In this document: positions 23,490 to 32,064 of the stretch, one piece after another
How positions within the stretch are numbered: position 1 is the stretch's first letter
Layout: each line of letters opens with the position of its first letter
Source: Gemmatimonadota bacterium
GTDB lineage: Bacteria > Latescibacterota > UBA2968 > UBA8231
Reading direction: 5' to 3'
Assembly: GCA_018660835.1 (NCBI GenBank)
Contig: JABJJN010000010.1
Span: 1-48,451 of the forward strand
Length of the DNA stretch: 48,451 nucleotides
Program-made: the position numbers and the translations under genes
Notes under the pieces: generated by a model
Databases searched by the model: none
Told to the model about the DNA's origin: nothing
Seen by the model: only the letters and a program-made list of their open reading frames with translations

Positions 23490-25778
23490 CTATTGATGCT
23501 TCACCCCCCGATTGAGGATCAAGGAAAGCTTGCGCCGCACGCGTGCCGCTCCAGCATCGTTGCCGCCCGCCTCGTAGGCGGCGATCAGGGTGCGCAGGGC
23601 CAGTTTCGATTGCGGATGCATTGCCGCCATGCGTTCCAGCTGTTGCACGGCATCGGCGACGCGGCCGCCCTCCAGGTCAACGAGTCCCAGATTGACGCCG
23701 GCTTCCAAGTTCCTGGGTGACCTGCCCAGGGCGCGCTCGAAGAACCCACGCGCCCTGGGCAGGTCACCCCGTTGGAAATGCACGGCACCGATGGCATTGA
23801 GGACCTCGGCACTTTCCTCGATCTGCCTTGAGGTCTCGAACAGCGCGAGAGCCTCCTCGAACTGACCGAGGTGCTGGTGGCAGCGAGCCAGTTCGTAGCT
23901 GATCCAGAAGTCCTGGGGATTCTGTGCCCGAGCCACCGCCAGGTGCGTGATGGCCTGCTGGTGCCGGCCTGATCGGTACAGCAGCCTGCCGTAGTAGTAG
24001 TGAGCCATGCCGGAGTCCGGCATCAACTGCAGGGCGCTTTCGAACTGTGCCGCCGCCTGCCGGGCCTGATCCATCGCGCCGTACGCCCTCCCCAGCAGCA
24101 CCCGCGTGTCAGCACGTTGGGGGTTTTCCTCTACGGCGCGCTGCCCATCCTGCACGGCCTCCCGGTGCCGTCCCAGATGGAAATAGGCCACCGCCAAGTT
24201 GTGTCGTGCGTAGTTGTACTGCCCCGATGTCAGGTCCAGGGCGGCGAGGGAGTGCTGGGCGGAGCGCTGGTATTCGCCTTTGCGCAGGTATACCTCACCC
24301 AGATCGAAGTGGAGTTGGGCATCATCCTCGGGCACCGTTGCCGCCGGAAGATTCAGCACGATCGTCAGGACGGCGACAGCTCCCCCGAGGACGGCAAAGG
24401 AACGGTAGCGACCTCCGCGCCAGTCGACCACGAGCTGACGACAGGTCCACGCGGCGAAGATGAGCAGTACCGGAATGGCCGGCATACGGTAGCGAGCGGT
24501 GACGAAGAACAGTAGAACCGACGCCATGTAGGAGAGGGCGAAGAGCCGCAGCAGGCGAAGGGCCGGCTCACGTTGGCGCCAGGTCAGGACCAGGCCCACA
24601 ATGGCAAGAGGGCCGACAATGCCAAACGGAAAGGAGAGGCCGCGGTCCCACAGCAACCAGCTGAGCAGTTGGGAGTGGCGTCTGGCGTAGTAGACGTCCT
24701 GATTCCGCTTCAGCTCCGGTCCGCTCCAGAACTGGTAGAGCTTGCTGGCCATCAGCGCCGCGAAGTCACCGGGCTGGGCGGCGATGTACGACAGGCCCTT
24801 GCGGTAGAAGTAGGCGGATCGCTGCGAGGGCAGGGTGACGCCGGCACGCACCGGCTCCGTCACCATCTTCTCCCACGCCATGCCGGGGGGAATGGCGACG
24901 ACGCGAGCTTGGTCAGCGTTGTTGCCGATGTGGAAGTTGATCCCACCGTTGGCCGAGATAAGCACTACGTCCCCTCCGACGACGACGTTCCTGACCGTGA
25001 CCGACAGGACCACCGCCATCAGGCCAAAGCCGCTGAGAAACAGAGGCCGCAAGGTTGTCGAAAGCCCCGCCAGTCGGGCGGCGGCCCCCTGCGTCGTGTC
25101 CCACTTCGGGCGCAGCCAGACGAGCCAAGGCACGAGCAGAGCGAGGAACAGCAGGATGTTGGGTCGGGTGATTGCCGCCAGGCCGCCGACGAGGCCTGCC
25201 ACGAGCCAGCTGCGATCGTTCCGCGCGGTCAGGGCATGCTGAATCCGATCCAGCAGCAGCAGGAACAGGAAGATCTCCAGCCCCACCGCCAGCAACTCTG
25301 CCTCGAACTGGACCAAACCACCGTAGGCGGCCGCCGCAGCGCCCGCCCCAAGAGCCAGGTGCCGAGCACCGAAGGCCCTGTCGGCGAGTCGCACCACGAG
25401 GAGGCAGGAGAGGCTGCCGACGATCGCCTGGGCGACTCGGACTGCGACGAAGTAACTGTCAGGAAAGAGCCAGCAGAGCGACGCGAGAAAGTAGATGTAG
25501 CCCGGTGCCTGCCAGAACGCCTCCGCCCCCCCCCACAGGTCTCCGGCAGCGATGGCCAGCGCCTGATCAAGGAAGGTCTTGGCGTCTACGACGGGCGCGT
25601 CGAAGAAGGGATTCCCCCGCAGATCCCAGGCATAGACAAGGCGCACAGCGAGGGCGAATACGAATAGGAACAGCGGCACCCAAGCACTGCGGCCGGTCAT
25701 ACGGGCCACGGCGGCGCGCAACCGGGACTGTACGCCCTCCAGCGCTGAGGGGTGGGGCTCCAAGGGTCGGGGCTCCAA
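23490..25778 (-). CDS. Polytopic GT39/ArnT-like glycosyltransferase fused to C-terminal TPR domain
   Basis: 762 residues from ATG 25778, 5 bases after the stop of the preceding gene. Residues about 30-480 form a multi-pass membrane region starting with WVPLFLFVFALAVRLVYAW and a first periplasmic loop (FFDAPVVDAKTFLDQA, then AFWQAPGYIYFLASL) as in PMT/ArnT-type transferases that use polyprenyl-phosphate sugars. Residues about 490-750 are seven or so TPRs (for example AQLHFDLGEVYLRKGEY, AEVLNAIGAVHFQRGDL, NLEAGVNLGLVDLEGG). Membrane glycosyltransferase-TPR fusions are known in several phyla; the TPR part probably recruits acceptor proteins. A 21-bp perfect inverted repeat lies in the TPR coding region (23715-23769). 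It may glycosylate the secreted proteins encoded nearby, but that is inference. Confidence 0.88.
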   Translation of the reverse strand: MEPRPLEPHPSALEGVQSRLRAAVARMTGRSAWVPLFLFVFALAVRLVYAWDLRGNPFFDAPVVDAKTFLDQALAIAAGDLWGGAEAFWQAPGYIYFLASLCWLFPDSYFVAVRVAQAIVGSLSCLLVVRLADRAFGARHLALGAGAAAAAYGGLVQFEAELLAVGLEIFLFLLLLDRIQHALTARNDRSWLVAGLVGGLAAITRPNILLFLALLVPWLVWLRPKWDTTQGAAARLAGLSTTLRPLFLSGFGLMAVVLSVTVRNVVVGGDVVLISANGGINFHIGNNADQARVVAIPPGMAWEKMVTEPVRAGVTLPSQRSAYFYRKGLSYIAAQPGDFAALMASKLYQFWSGPELKRNQDVYYARRHSQLLSWLLWDRGLSFPFGIVGPLAIVGLVLTWRQREPALRLLRLFALSYMASVLLFFVTARYRMPAIPVLLIFAAWTCRQLVVDWRGGRYRSFAVLGGAVAVLTIVLNLPAATVPEDDAQLHFDLGEVYLRKGEYQRSAQHSLAALDLTSGQYNYARHNLAVAYFHLGRHREAVQDGQRAVEENPQRADTRVLLGRAYGAMDQARQAAAQFESALQLMPDSGMAHYYYGRLLYRSGRHQQAITHLAVARAQNPQDFWISYELARCHQHLGQFEEALALFETSRQIEESAEVLNAIGAVHFQRGDLPRARGFFERALGRSPRNLEAGVNLGLVDLEGGRVADAVQQLERMAAMHPQSKLALRTLIAAYEAGGNDAGAARVRRKLSLILNRGVKHQ
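23715..23769. repeat. 21-bp perfect inverted repeat within the TPR coding region
   Basis: The arm at 23715-23735 (starting GGGTGACCTG) is the exact reverse complement of the arm at 23749-23769, with a 13-base loop. It encodes part of one TPR (GDLPRARG, then ERALGRSP). No T-run follows on either strand. The GC-rich stem would form a very stable RNA hairpin or DNA cruciform, unusual inside a gene. Confidence 0.85.
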
Positions 25779-25783
25779 TCGAA

Positions 25784-26641
25784 TTAGGGCTCGCCGTCCC
25801 CCTCGTCACCGTCGCCACCGGCAGCACTGTCGGCGGCGGCCGCGTTGAAGCGGATAAGCTTCAGCTGGTGCAGGCCCATGGCAAACGGGCCTTGTGGCGT
25901 CGAGCCGGTGAAGACCTCCACGACTCGGCGCCGGTACATCGCGTCCGTCTCCCCCGACAACCGCACAGTGCCGGCATCGACAGTACCCTGGGTCTGCCGG
26001 CCGGTGACGAAGGTGATGACGACGGGCCGGATCTCCTGGCCTTCCACATCCTCGAATTCCAGCGTCGTGATCCGCTCCATTTCCTTGGTCCGCTTCTGGT
26101 TGTCCTGCTGATAGTCGAAGCTCGAACGACCGCGGTAGCGTAGCGAGTTGACCTCAAATCGCCGCCCTTGCAGGTCGACGACCGTCGCCGGGCGAATCAC
26201 GACCGACTCCGGCTTGCCTTCGTGGGCAAAGCGGATCTCAGCGATCTGCTCCAGGAGGATGTAGAAGGGCCCCAGTTGCGTGGTCCCCGTGAATCCGCTG
26301 GTCCCTCGAGCGCCGCCGACCGTACTGGCACTCGGCGTGTTCCTGCCCCCCCCCGTCGAGATGACCGCCTCGAGTTGATCGCCGCTGCGCAGGTGAAGGA
26401 CCACTGGAATCTCCTCCGTCCTGAGCTCGCCGAACCGCAGCCTGTCGATCTGATCGAAGGTCAGCAGGCGGCGAACGTCGTCGACGTAGACCTCTATCTC
26501 GTCACGCCCCTGGAAGTCGAGATTCGCTACGGTGTGGCGGTCGCCGGAGCGGGTGATGACGGTCCCCTGGTAGGGCACGGCCGCCGCGGCGGTGACGCAG
26601 GCCAAGACCAAGAGCAAGATGACAGGCTCAATTCGGCGCAT
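25784..26641 (-). CDS. Exported protein with internal duplication, function unknown
   Basis: 285 residues from ATG 26641, with GGGAGGT close upstream; the start lies inside the end of the preceding gene (14-base overlap). The signal peptide is about residues 1-21 (MRRIEPVILLLVLACVTAAA). The mature protein is two copies of a unit of about 120 residues: residues 25-140 and 150-268. Matching landmarks are LDFQGRDEIEV / LRYRGRSSFDY, LLTFDQIDRLRF / EMERITTLEF, IPVVLHLRSGDQLEAVI / RPVVITFVTGRQTQGTV and GPFYILLEQIAEIRF / GPFAMGLHQLKLIRF. The tail is acidic and Gly-rich (GDGDEGDGEP). I do not recognise the family; the short beta-strands with SGD turns resemble small barrel repeats. It lies between a lipoprotein gene and the TPR-glycosyltransferase gene in a tight operon. 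Confidence 0.82.
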   Translation of the reverse strand: MRRIEPVILLLVLACVTAAAAVPYQGTVITRSGDRHTVANLDFQGRDEIEVYVDDVRRLLTFDQIDRLRFGELRTEEIPVVLHLRSGDQLEAVISTGGGRNTPSASTVGGARGTSGFTGTTQLGPFYILLEQIAEIRFAHEGKPESVVIRPATVVDLQGRRFEVNSLRYRGRSSFDYQQDNQKRTKEMERITTLEFEDVEGQEIRPVVITFVTGRQTQGTVDAGTVRLSGETDAMYRRRVVEVFTGSTPQGPFAMGLHQLKLIRFNAAAADSAAGGDGDEGDGEP

Positions 26642-27332
26642 CGTCACCTCCCTGCAGTTGCTCGTCCGGTGTGCGGCCGTCGATCTCGATGTGGGTGAGA
26701 CCACCGAAGTGGACCTCCACCTCCCGGATCTCGTCCCGTCCCGTCGGCGAGTTCTCGATGCGGACCTTGTACGTGCGCCCTGCTGGGACGATGAAGTGCC
26801 GGACCTCTGTCGATGTCATGCCCTTGCCGAGGACCGTGCGCATGTTGTAGTCGGTGATGAGGAATGGGAGTTGGACGGCGCCACTGCTCGAGCGCGCGTT
26901 GTCCGCGAGCACGCGCAGCATGAAGCGCCCCACCTGAGGCGTCGCGTAGCGCGGCTCTCCCATCACCACCTCGACATCACGGACCCTGACGAAGTCTTCG
27001 ATATCGGTCAGGACGACGACGGTGTACAACCCCGGAGGCATATCCTGCACGAGGTTCGTGGCCCGACTCCCCGACTCGAAGCCGATCGGCGAGGATCCAG
27101 CCGAGCGCGGGTGGTCGGCGAAGACCTCTTCGTCGGTGTCCTGATCGACGATATAATAGTTCAGCTTGCGGATCCCACCGGCTTCGATGATGAGCCGTCC
27201 CATGCCCTCGGGTATCGGCGCCGGACCGTGCCCACCGCCCGTCGTCGTCGCACAGGCTGCCATCAGGAGGCATGTGGCTGTAATGCCGGCGCGAATCACA
27301 AGCGACCCGCGGCGGGAGGTTCGGATCTGCAT
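26628..27332 (-). CDS. Lipoprotein with two PEGA-like beta-sandwich repeats
   Basis: 234 residues from ATG 27332, with AGGAGA 8 bases upstream. The signal peptide ends LMAAC (Cys27). The mature protein starts with a TTTGGG linker, then two beta-sandwich segments: the first around PPGLYTVVVLTDIEDFVRVR, the second around PAGRTYKVRIENSPTGRDEI followed by VEVHFGGLTHIEID. The P-x-G-x-Y-x-V pattern is that of PEGA-type surface domains. The function is unknown; a cell-envelope structural or accessory role is likely. Its last 14 bases overlap the next gene, showing a common transcript with 25784-26641 and the TPR-glycosyltransferase. A promoter with a perfect -35 lies upstream (27383-27411). Confidence 0.82.
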   Translation of the reverse strand: MQIRTSRRGSLVIRAGITATCLLMAACATTTGGGHGPAPIPEGMGRLIIEAGGIRKLNYYIVDQDTDEEVFADHPRSAGSSPIGFESGSRATNLVQDMPPGLYTVVVLTDIEDFVRVRDVEVVMGEPRYATPQVGRFMLRVLADNARSSSGAVQLPFLITDYNMRTVLGKGMTSTEVRHFIVPAGRTYKVRIENSPTGRDEIREVEVHFGGLTHIEIDGRTPDEQLQGGDDAPN

Positions 27333-27382
27333 TCTCGTGTCTCCTCAATCGAGGCGGAGCGTTCCGCTACCCTGGGCAGCTA

Positions 27383-27411
27383 AGTTTCACTAGCTCATGG
27401 GCGACTGTCAA
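27383..27411 (-). promoter_or_regulatory. Candidate promoter for lipoprotein-glycosyltransferase operon
   Basis: The minus strand has a perfect TTGACA (27411-27406) with GAAACT (27388-27383) 17 bases downstream, the latter matching only 3 of 6 consensus positions. It lies about 50 bases upstream of the start at 27332 and beyond the stop of the preceding glycosyltransferase at 27454. The consensus -35 is the main support. Confidence 0.4.
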
Positions 27412-27453
27412 ACCAACTCTCCCTACCCTTCGACGCGCCAACCAGCCCTTGGT

Positions 27454-29019
27454 TCAATCGGCGGCAAGGCGCACGACAACGAAGTGTCGTGACGGTCCGT
27501 GCTCACGGCGAGTGAGAGCCAGGTAGTCAGCATCCGTGTGTGCCCAAGCCGTCATCGCTGCCGTGCTGACCCCACGACGCAGGCAGGTGTTCCAGAACTC
27601 GGCATGGGGGCGGACGAAGCCGGCGGCGGCAATGAACAGGTCGGCGCCACGCTGCTGAAGGGCGGACAGCGTCTCTTCCTGGAACTCTTCCGGCGTGATC
27701 TGCCACCCTTTCCGGTTCGCGTAGTAGAGGAGTGTCGGGTTCTGCGACCGGTGCGGGGCGCCGGCGTTGTCGTCGATCTCTCCGGTGACCACGACGGCAT
27801 CGGCATCGGCCCGGGAGTCGAAGAGACTGCCGGCCTCCCTGGCGCTGCGATGGTAGTGGTAGACATTGTTGTCCGGCCGGTAGTAGCCGTGCACAACCCA
27901 GCCGCTGTAGGCCACCGTGGCGACACACGTGACGACGACGAGCCTCTGCCCCCATAGTGCCCCACAACGACGGCTCCAGGTCATCAAGCCCTTAGCCGCC
28001 AGCATGGCGCAGACCGGCACGAATGGCAGTTGGTAGTAGTGGAGCTTGTGGTTGCCTTCCGGCACGAGAACCAGATAGAGGCCGAGGCCGGCACCCCAGA
28101 CCAGCAGGTACAGACTGCGACCGCTGTCATCGCGGGCATGTCGCACGGTGAGCACGGTCCCGACCAGGGTGAGCAGTGTGACGATGGGCGTGAGAATATT
28201 GTGCGCAAAGCGGGCAGCCATCACGGCGTAAAAATCCCCGGTTAGCAGCAGGGAGGAGTCCCACTTGTCGTAGCCGTGGTGATTCCAGATGCCGAAGGTC
28301 AGCCCGGTCTCGTGGAACAGGTTGGCCGCATGGGCGTACCAGGCCGCCGCCGGTGCCAGCACGGCGATGAGGTAAAGCCACATCCGAGGATCGCGAATGA
28401 AAGCCAGACCCCGGGCCCGCCAAGCCATGGCGACGAGGGGGAAGCCGAGGTACAACGTCGGAATCTTCACCAGGAAGCAGGCCGCCGCACATGCCACGGC
28501 CACAGCGAAATCCGCCCAGCGGCCCGACCTCAGCCAGCGATCGAAAGTGTAGAGGCTGGCCAGGCTCAGAAGCATCATCAGCGCCTCGGGCATAAAGGCA
28601 CGTCCGAAGAACCAGCTGACGGGCACCACGAGATACAGGGCGGCGGCGACGCGAGCGACGCCGATATCTTCAAAGGTCCGTCGACAGAGCAGGTAGAGGA
28701 TACCGGCCGAGGCTGTCGACAGGAGGGCGGCCAGCAGGCGCCCCAGCCACTCGTGAACGCCGCCGGCGGCAGCGTAGAGCAGAGCAACGCTATAGGGAAA
28801 CAGGGGAAAGTTCATCTCGACGTAGCCGAGGGTGTCACCCCGCCAATCGACACGCGGGTAGAACGGCCGGTCGAGGCCTTCCTCGAGATAGTTGCGGGCG
28901 ATAGCCGCCGTGTCCGTCTGCCGCCACGCCTGCTGGTCGATCAGAGGCGCACCGATATCGACGAGGCGCAGCCCCAGGCCGGCCAGCAGAATCACGACCA
29001 GGACGCGGTCCACCTGCAA
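27454..29019 (-). CDS. Polytopic GT39/ArnT-like glycosyltransferase
   Basis: 521 residues if the TTG at 29019 is used; the GTG at 29013 two codons later is equally possible, with TAGG six to seven bases upstream. About a dozen membrane segments follow an N-terminal helix (VLVVILLAGLGLRLVDI). The first periplasmic loop (IDQQAWRQTDTAAIARNYLE and FPLFPYSVALLYAAAGG) is typical of dolichyl/undecaprenyl-phosphate sugar transferases of the GT39/PMT_2 group, and the C-terminal part is a soluble periplasmic domain of about 130 residues. Donor and acceptor are unknown. It lies 27 bases after the TolB-like lipoprotein gene. With the TPR-fused transferase downstream it forms a pair that may decorate exported proteins or a surface glycan. 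Confidence 0.85.
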   Translation of the reverse strand: MQVDRVLVVILLAGLGLRLVDIGAPLIDQQAWRQTDTAAIARNYLEEGLDRPFYPRVDWRGDTLGYVEMNFPLFPYSVALLYAAAGGVHEWLGRLLAALLSTASAGILYLLCRRTFEDIGVARVAAALYLVVPVSWFFGRAFMPEALMMLLSLASLYTFDRWLRSGRWADFAVAVACAAACFLVKIPTLYLGFPLVAMAWRARGLAFIRDPRMWLYLIAVLAPAAAWYAHAANLFHETGLTFGIWNHHGYDKWDSSLLLTGDFYAVMAARFAHNILTPIVTLLTLVGTVLTVRHARDDSGRSLYLLVWGAGLGLYLVLVPEGNHKLHYYQLPFVPVCAMLAAKGLMTWSRRCGALWGQRLVVVTCVATVAYSGWVVHGYYRPDNNVYHYHRSAREAGSLFDSRADADAVVVTGEIDDNAGAPHRSQNPTLLYYANRKGWQITPEEFQEETLSALQQRGADLFIAAAGFVRPHAEFWNTCLRRGVSTAAMTAWAHTDADYLALTRREHGPSRHFVVVRLAAD

Positions 29020-29046
29020 CCTACGGAGTCTCGAGGAGGGACGAGC

Positions 29047-30267
29047 TCAGAATGCCCGCCAGCTAGGCGAGACCTCATCACGATCGTCGGTATTGGTGAG
29101 GTTCACCGGCAGGATCGGCTTGGCCGTCGCATCATCCCAATCGAAACCGACACTGGGCAGAATGAATAGATCGTAGGTCCCCATGGGCCTCTTCTTACCG
29201 ATGGAAATCTCCTCGACCATTAATTCCCCGTCGTCACCAACCTTCATCTTTCCCTGGTAGACGAGTCCTGCGCCATCAGGCGACCACTCGGGGTCCTGCT
29301 CGAAGGTCAACTCAGCGATGGTGATCCTGATCTGGTCACCATTTGCAGGGTTGGCGATCATCAGTTCCTGACCGCCAAATCGTTCCGAATTAAAGGCCAA
29401 CCAACGACCGTCAGGTGACCAGGAAGGGAACCAATCGAAACGTTTGTCCGTGGTGAGGCGACGCATATCGCTGCCGTCGGTATTGATGACGTAGATTTCG
29501 TCATTGCCTTCAAATTGTCCGGAGGTGAACGCAATCGTTCGACCATCTGGGGCCCAGGACGGGTGGCGTCCCTGCACAAGCTTTCTGGGTTCGCTGCCAT
29601 CTGCATTCATCGTCCAGATTGCGATGTCACCATCTCGTTGGCTGACAAAGGCAATGCGAGACCCATCTGGAGACCAACAGGCTTCCTTGTCGCTTTCTGG
29701 ATGCTGCGTCAGACGAATGGCATTCGAACCATCTGCATCCATGAGGGCCACATCGATATTCGACATGACATCACCGATGGTGTAGAGAATCTGCTGACCA
29801 TCTGGCGACCATTGCGGGTTTTGCTCAAAGTCACGCGTATCGGTCAGTTGCGTGATCTGGCCTCCGGCTGCCGGGACGGTGAATAGGTCCCAGTCGCGGA
29901 CACGGGTGGGTGTGGAGGCATAGAGAATGGTGCCGGTCGGTTTGAACTCGGGATTGCTCCCTGGCGGGATGTCGAAACTCAGTTCAAATGTCTGCACGCC
30001 CGAAATCGAAGGTGAGCCAACCTCCACCGTCTTCGTCTCGACGTATCCGGCTGCAGATACGGTCACGTCGTATGAACCGCTATTGAGTTCCGAAAATGTG
30101 AAGGTACCCGGCTCGACGAGTCGATTGAACAGGGGCTGCAAGCGCTCTGCCTCGAGGCGCACGAGACGCCCGTCGCCACCGCGAACTTCAACCTTGACCT
30201 CAGTAACACCGCATGCGGACGCGACGAGGCCGATGGCGCACAACCCCCATCGGGTGATCACCTTCAC
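29047..30267 (-). CDS. TolB-like beta-propeller (PD40) lipoprotein with N-terminal PEGA-type domain
   Basis: 406 residues from GTG 30267, with a strong GGAGGT 6 bases upstream. The signal peptide ends VASAC (Cys19). Residues about 20-100 form a carboxypeptidase-regulatory or PEGA-like sandwich (GTFTFSELNSGSYDVTVSA, then GYVETKTVEVG). The rest is a PD40/TolB-type propeller with repeated WSPDG blades: NPQWSPDGQQILYT, EACWSPDGSRIAFVSQRDG, HPSWAPDGRTIAFTSG, FPSWSPDGRWLAFNSE and DPEWSPDGAGLVYQG. Such lipoproteins sit on the periplasmic or outer face and act as interaction platforms. No catalytic residues are seen. It is separated from the gene upstream by 191 bases and leads into the glycosyltransferase gene 27 bases downstream. 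Confidence 0.9.
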   Translation of the reverse strand: MKVITRWGLCAIGLVASACGVTEVKVEVRGGDGRLVRLEAERLQPLFNRLVEPGTFTFSELNSGSYDVTVSAAGYVETKTVEVGSPSISGVQTFELSFDIPPGSNPEFKPTGTILYASTPTRVRDWDLFTVPAAGGQITQLTDTRDFEQNPQWSPDGQQILYTIGDVMSNIDVALMDADGSNAIRLTQHPESDKEACWSPDGSRIAFVSQRDGDIAIWTMNADGSEPRKLVQGRHPSWAPDGRTIAFTSGQFEGNDEIYVINTDGSDMRRLTTDKRFDWFPSWSPDGRWLAFNSERFGGQELMIANPANGDQIRITIAELTFEQDPEWSPDGAGLVYQGKMKVGDDGELMVEEISIGKKRPMGTYDLFILPSVGFDWDDATAKPILPVNLTNTDDRDEVSPSWRAF

Positions 30268-30458
30268 AGATTACCTCCGTTTTCTTGCATGGTCATGGCT
30301 GGAATATTAGCCGGTGGACAAATGGTGCGTAGCGCCCCAAGGAGCTGCATGTTGCCGCAGCTGGCCATGTTGCAGTAGCAGGTTAGAGGCAGACAACGAT
30401 ACCAAACGCAGCTCCGCTCAACCAATGACGGCGCGGCATATCAGACCGGCCATGATTT

Positions 30459-30929
30459 CTAACGGAACAGATCCTTGACTTTCCCCCAGGTGCTGAAATC
30501 GATGTCTGTTGCCACCAAAGCCATACCGGCATAGACCGCGGTACGTTCGATTGTGGTCTTATCACTCGTGTAAATGGCGTCTGGACGATGTACGCGCAAG
30601 GCATCGTCGCCCTGTCGCAAACGCTGCGAAACCCATCGGCGTGTCGATGCATCGATGGTGAAATCTTCAAGAAATCGAGCTGCATAGATGGCACGGATTC
30701 CCTGGGGCACTGGATTGGTGCGGCTCACAGCTGTCAGATCGACGTTCCCTGCACTGTCCGCCCGACGCTGCAATTGGGTGAGACGTGCAACCTGGACCGG
30801 CGACGCGGGACTGAATAGGTAGACGACGCGCACCTCTCCTGCTGCCGCGGCCGCGGGTCGCAGGCCCTGGAGTGCAGTCCCCAACAGAAGAATGAGAGAT
30901 AAGGCCGCGAAGGCGTAGGGTCGAATCAT
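30459..30929 (-). CDS. Small exported protein with W-G-K-V-K tail, function unknown
   Basis: 156 residues. The signal peptide covers about residues 1-29 (MIRPYAFAALSLILLLGTAL, cleavage in an Ala run). The mature part begins VRVVYLFSPASPVQVARL with a DLTAVSR strand and might be a degenerate thioredoxin-like fold without active cysteines; this is only a guess. The last residues are FSTWGKVKDLFR, which resembles the tails of the two CBM9-like proteins (SWGRIKASL and SWARIKASF). The gene follows the FlgT/CsgG-like lipoprotein gene by 40 bases, so they are probably co-transcribed. No clear terminator was found in the 191 bases that follow. Confidence 0.75.
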   Translation of the reverse strand: MIRPYAFAALSLILLLGTALQGLRPAAAAAGEVRVVYLFSPASPVQVARLTQLQRRADSAGNVDLTAVSRTNPVPQGIRAIYAARFLEDFTIDASTRRWVSQRLRQGDDALRVHRPDAIYTSDKTTIERTAVYAGMALVATDIDFSTWGKVKDLFR

Positions 30930-30969
30930 TCGGGATAATATGTCATAGATAAATGTTGACCATCATGTC

Positions 30970-32064
30970 CTACTCAGGTCGAATCGTGTAACCTTTAGTG
31001 ATGGTCGCGTGTCCATCCAAAATTCGCGCAAGGGCCAGATGATCGCTGAGGATTTGCTCAACCTGCACGACCCCAATACGTCGAGGCAGAGCGTGGCCGA
31101 GACTCTGCCCTGTTCCTGGATCAAGTAGCTCCCGACCGCGGTCCCAAACCCCAAATTTGTCGCCGTTACGGATACCGTCGGCAATTCCGATGTTAATATA
31201 CGCGGTGCCGCCATCGATATCTATGATCTTTGGCCCTGAAACACCCAGTGTTGGTGGCGGCTTGACGATTTCAGCCAACTGCTCTGCCACACCCGAGGCA
31301 CACATCGCCAGTGCCTGCCCTACGAGTGAGGTCGTGAATTCCTCACTTTCCCAAGGAACCTGCTGATCCAGCAGATAATACTGCCTGTCCAAGTGAATGT
31401 GGGAGGCAGGATTGGCGATTCCAGTACGTTTGCTGCCCACTTCCCGTTCCACGACAACATCCGCCTCTCTTCTGCCATCGACGACGTTGTACAGCAACAG
31501 ATGCACCGAAGCCAGTCCTTTGTAGTTGCGGTGACCGCCGATCGGAGCCGTTGCTTGGAACCGACTCATCGTCAATCCTTGAATCTGGCCGAACATCACC
31601 CAATCTGCTGCTAAGAATCTTCCGATGGCCAGGGCGCGCTCAGCACTGATGTCACCCAGGCGCTCTTCGGGTGCCAAGTAGACGACAGCGGAATCGACTG
31701 GCAAGATCTTATAGAAGGGATTTGTCCCGATGCTATCCCCAAGGACCTTGGGGATCCCCGTCTGCACGGGCCATATGGATCGCTTGAGGTACTTGGTCTT
31801 GTCCTTCATTGGCAACAACAGGATCACTTGCGACAATGCGGACGTATCACCCCGTGCTGTTTGTGCCCAAGTCGGCGGTTCCGGTCCGACTTGACCAGTC
31901 GACGTGCTGTCGTCCTGCGCGGACATGACGAGGGTCTGCAAGCTCGGCTCCAGACCACTGGCGCAGGCCGACAGGTGCAACATGAACCCCAGCAGCGCAA
32001 TTCGAAGCACACGCTGAACAGGTGTTCTAATTGCAGTGACCGAGTTCGTTGCCCGGGACCCCAT
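30970..32064 (-). CDS. FlgT/CsgG-like outer-membrane lipoprotein
   Basis: 364 residues from ATG 32064, chosen because it forms a TGATG overlap with the stop of larA; a TTG four codons upstream is the alternative. The lipobox is LSAC (Cys34). The middle region resembles the CsgG/LpoB/FlgT_M fold (VILLLPMKDKTK, then PKVLGDSIGTNPFYKILPVD, then ALAIGRFLAADWVMFGQIQG). The C-terminal 100 residues (KIIDIDGGTAYINIGIADGI, then GDKFGVWDRG, VGVVQVEQIL-like, DHLALARI) match the FlgT C-terminal domain. FlgT forms a periplasmic ring in sodium-driven flagella, but related domains occur in non-flagellar envelope proteins. No flagellar gene is present here, so an envelope-assembly role is more likely. Confidence 0.8.
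   Translation of the reverse strand: MGSRATNSVTAIRTPVQRVLRIALLGFMLHLSACASGLEPSLQTLVMSAQDDSTSTGQVGPEPPTWAQTARGDTSALSQVILLLPMKDKTKYLKRSIWPVQTGIPKVLGDSIGTNPFYKILPVDSAVVYLAPEERLGDISAERALAIGRFLAADWVMFGQIQGLTMSRFQATAPIGGHRNYKGLASVHLLLYNVVDGRREADVVVEREVGSKRTGIANPASHIHLDRQYYLLDQQVPWESEEFTTSLVGQALAMCASGVAEQLAEIVKPPPTLGVSGPKIIDIDGGTAYINIGIADGIRNGDKFGVWDRGRELLDPGTGQSLGHALPRRIGVVQVEQILSDHLALARILDGHATITKGYTIRPE

Noticed and set aside
24573..25667. Open frame on the plus strand opposite the TPR-glycosyltransferase
   Set aside because: Gln/Arg/Gly-rich translation typical of the reverse strand of a membrane-protein gene; no domain.
30970..32064. True flagellar FlgT
   Set aside because: The C-terminal domain matches, but there are no flagellar genes nearby and the context is galU-larA, so only a FlgT/CsgG-like call is made.
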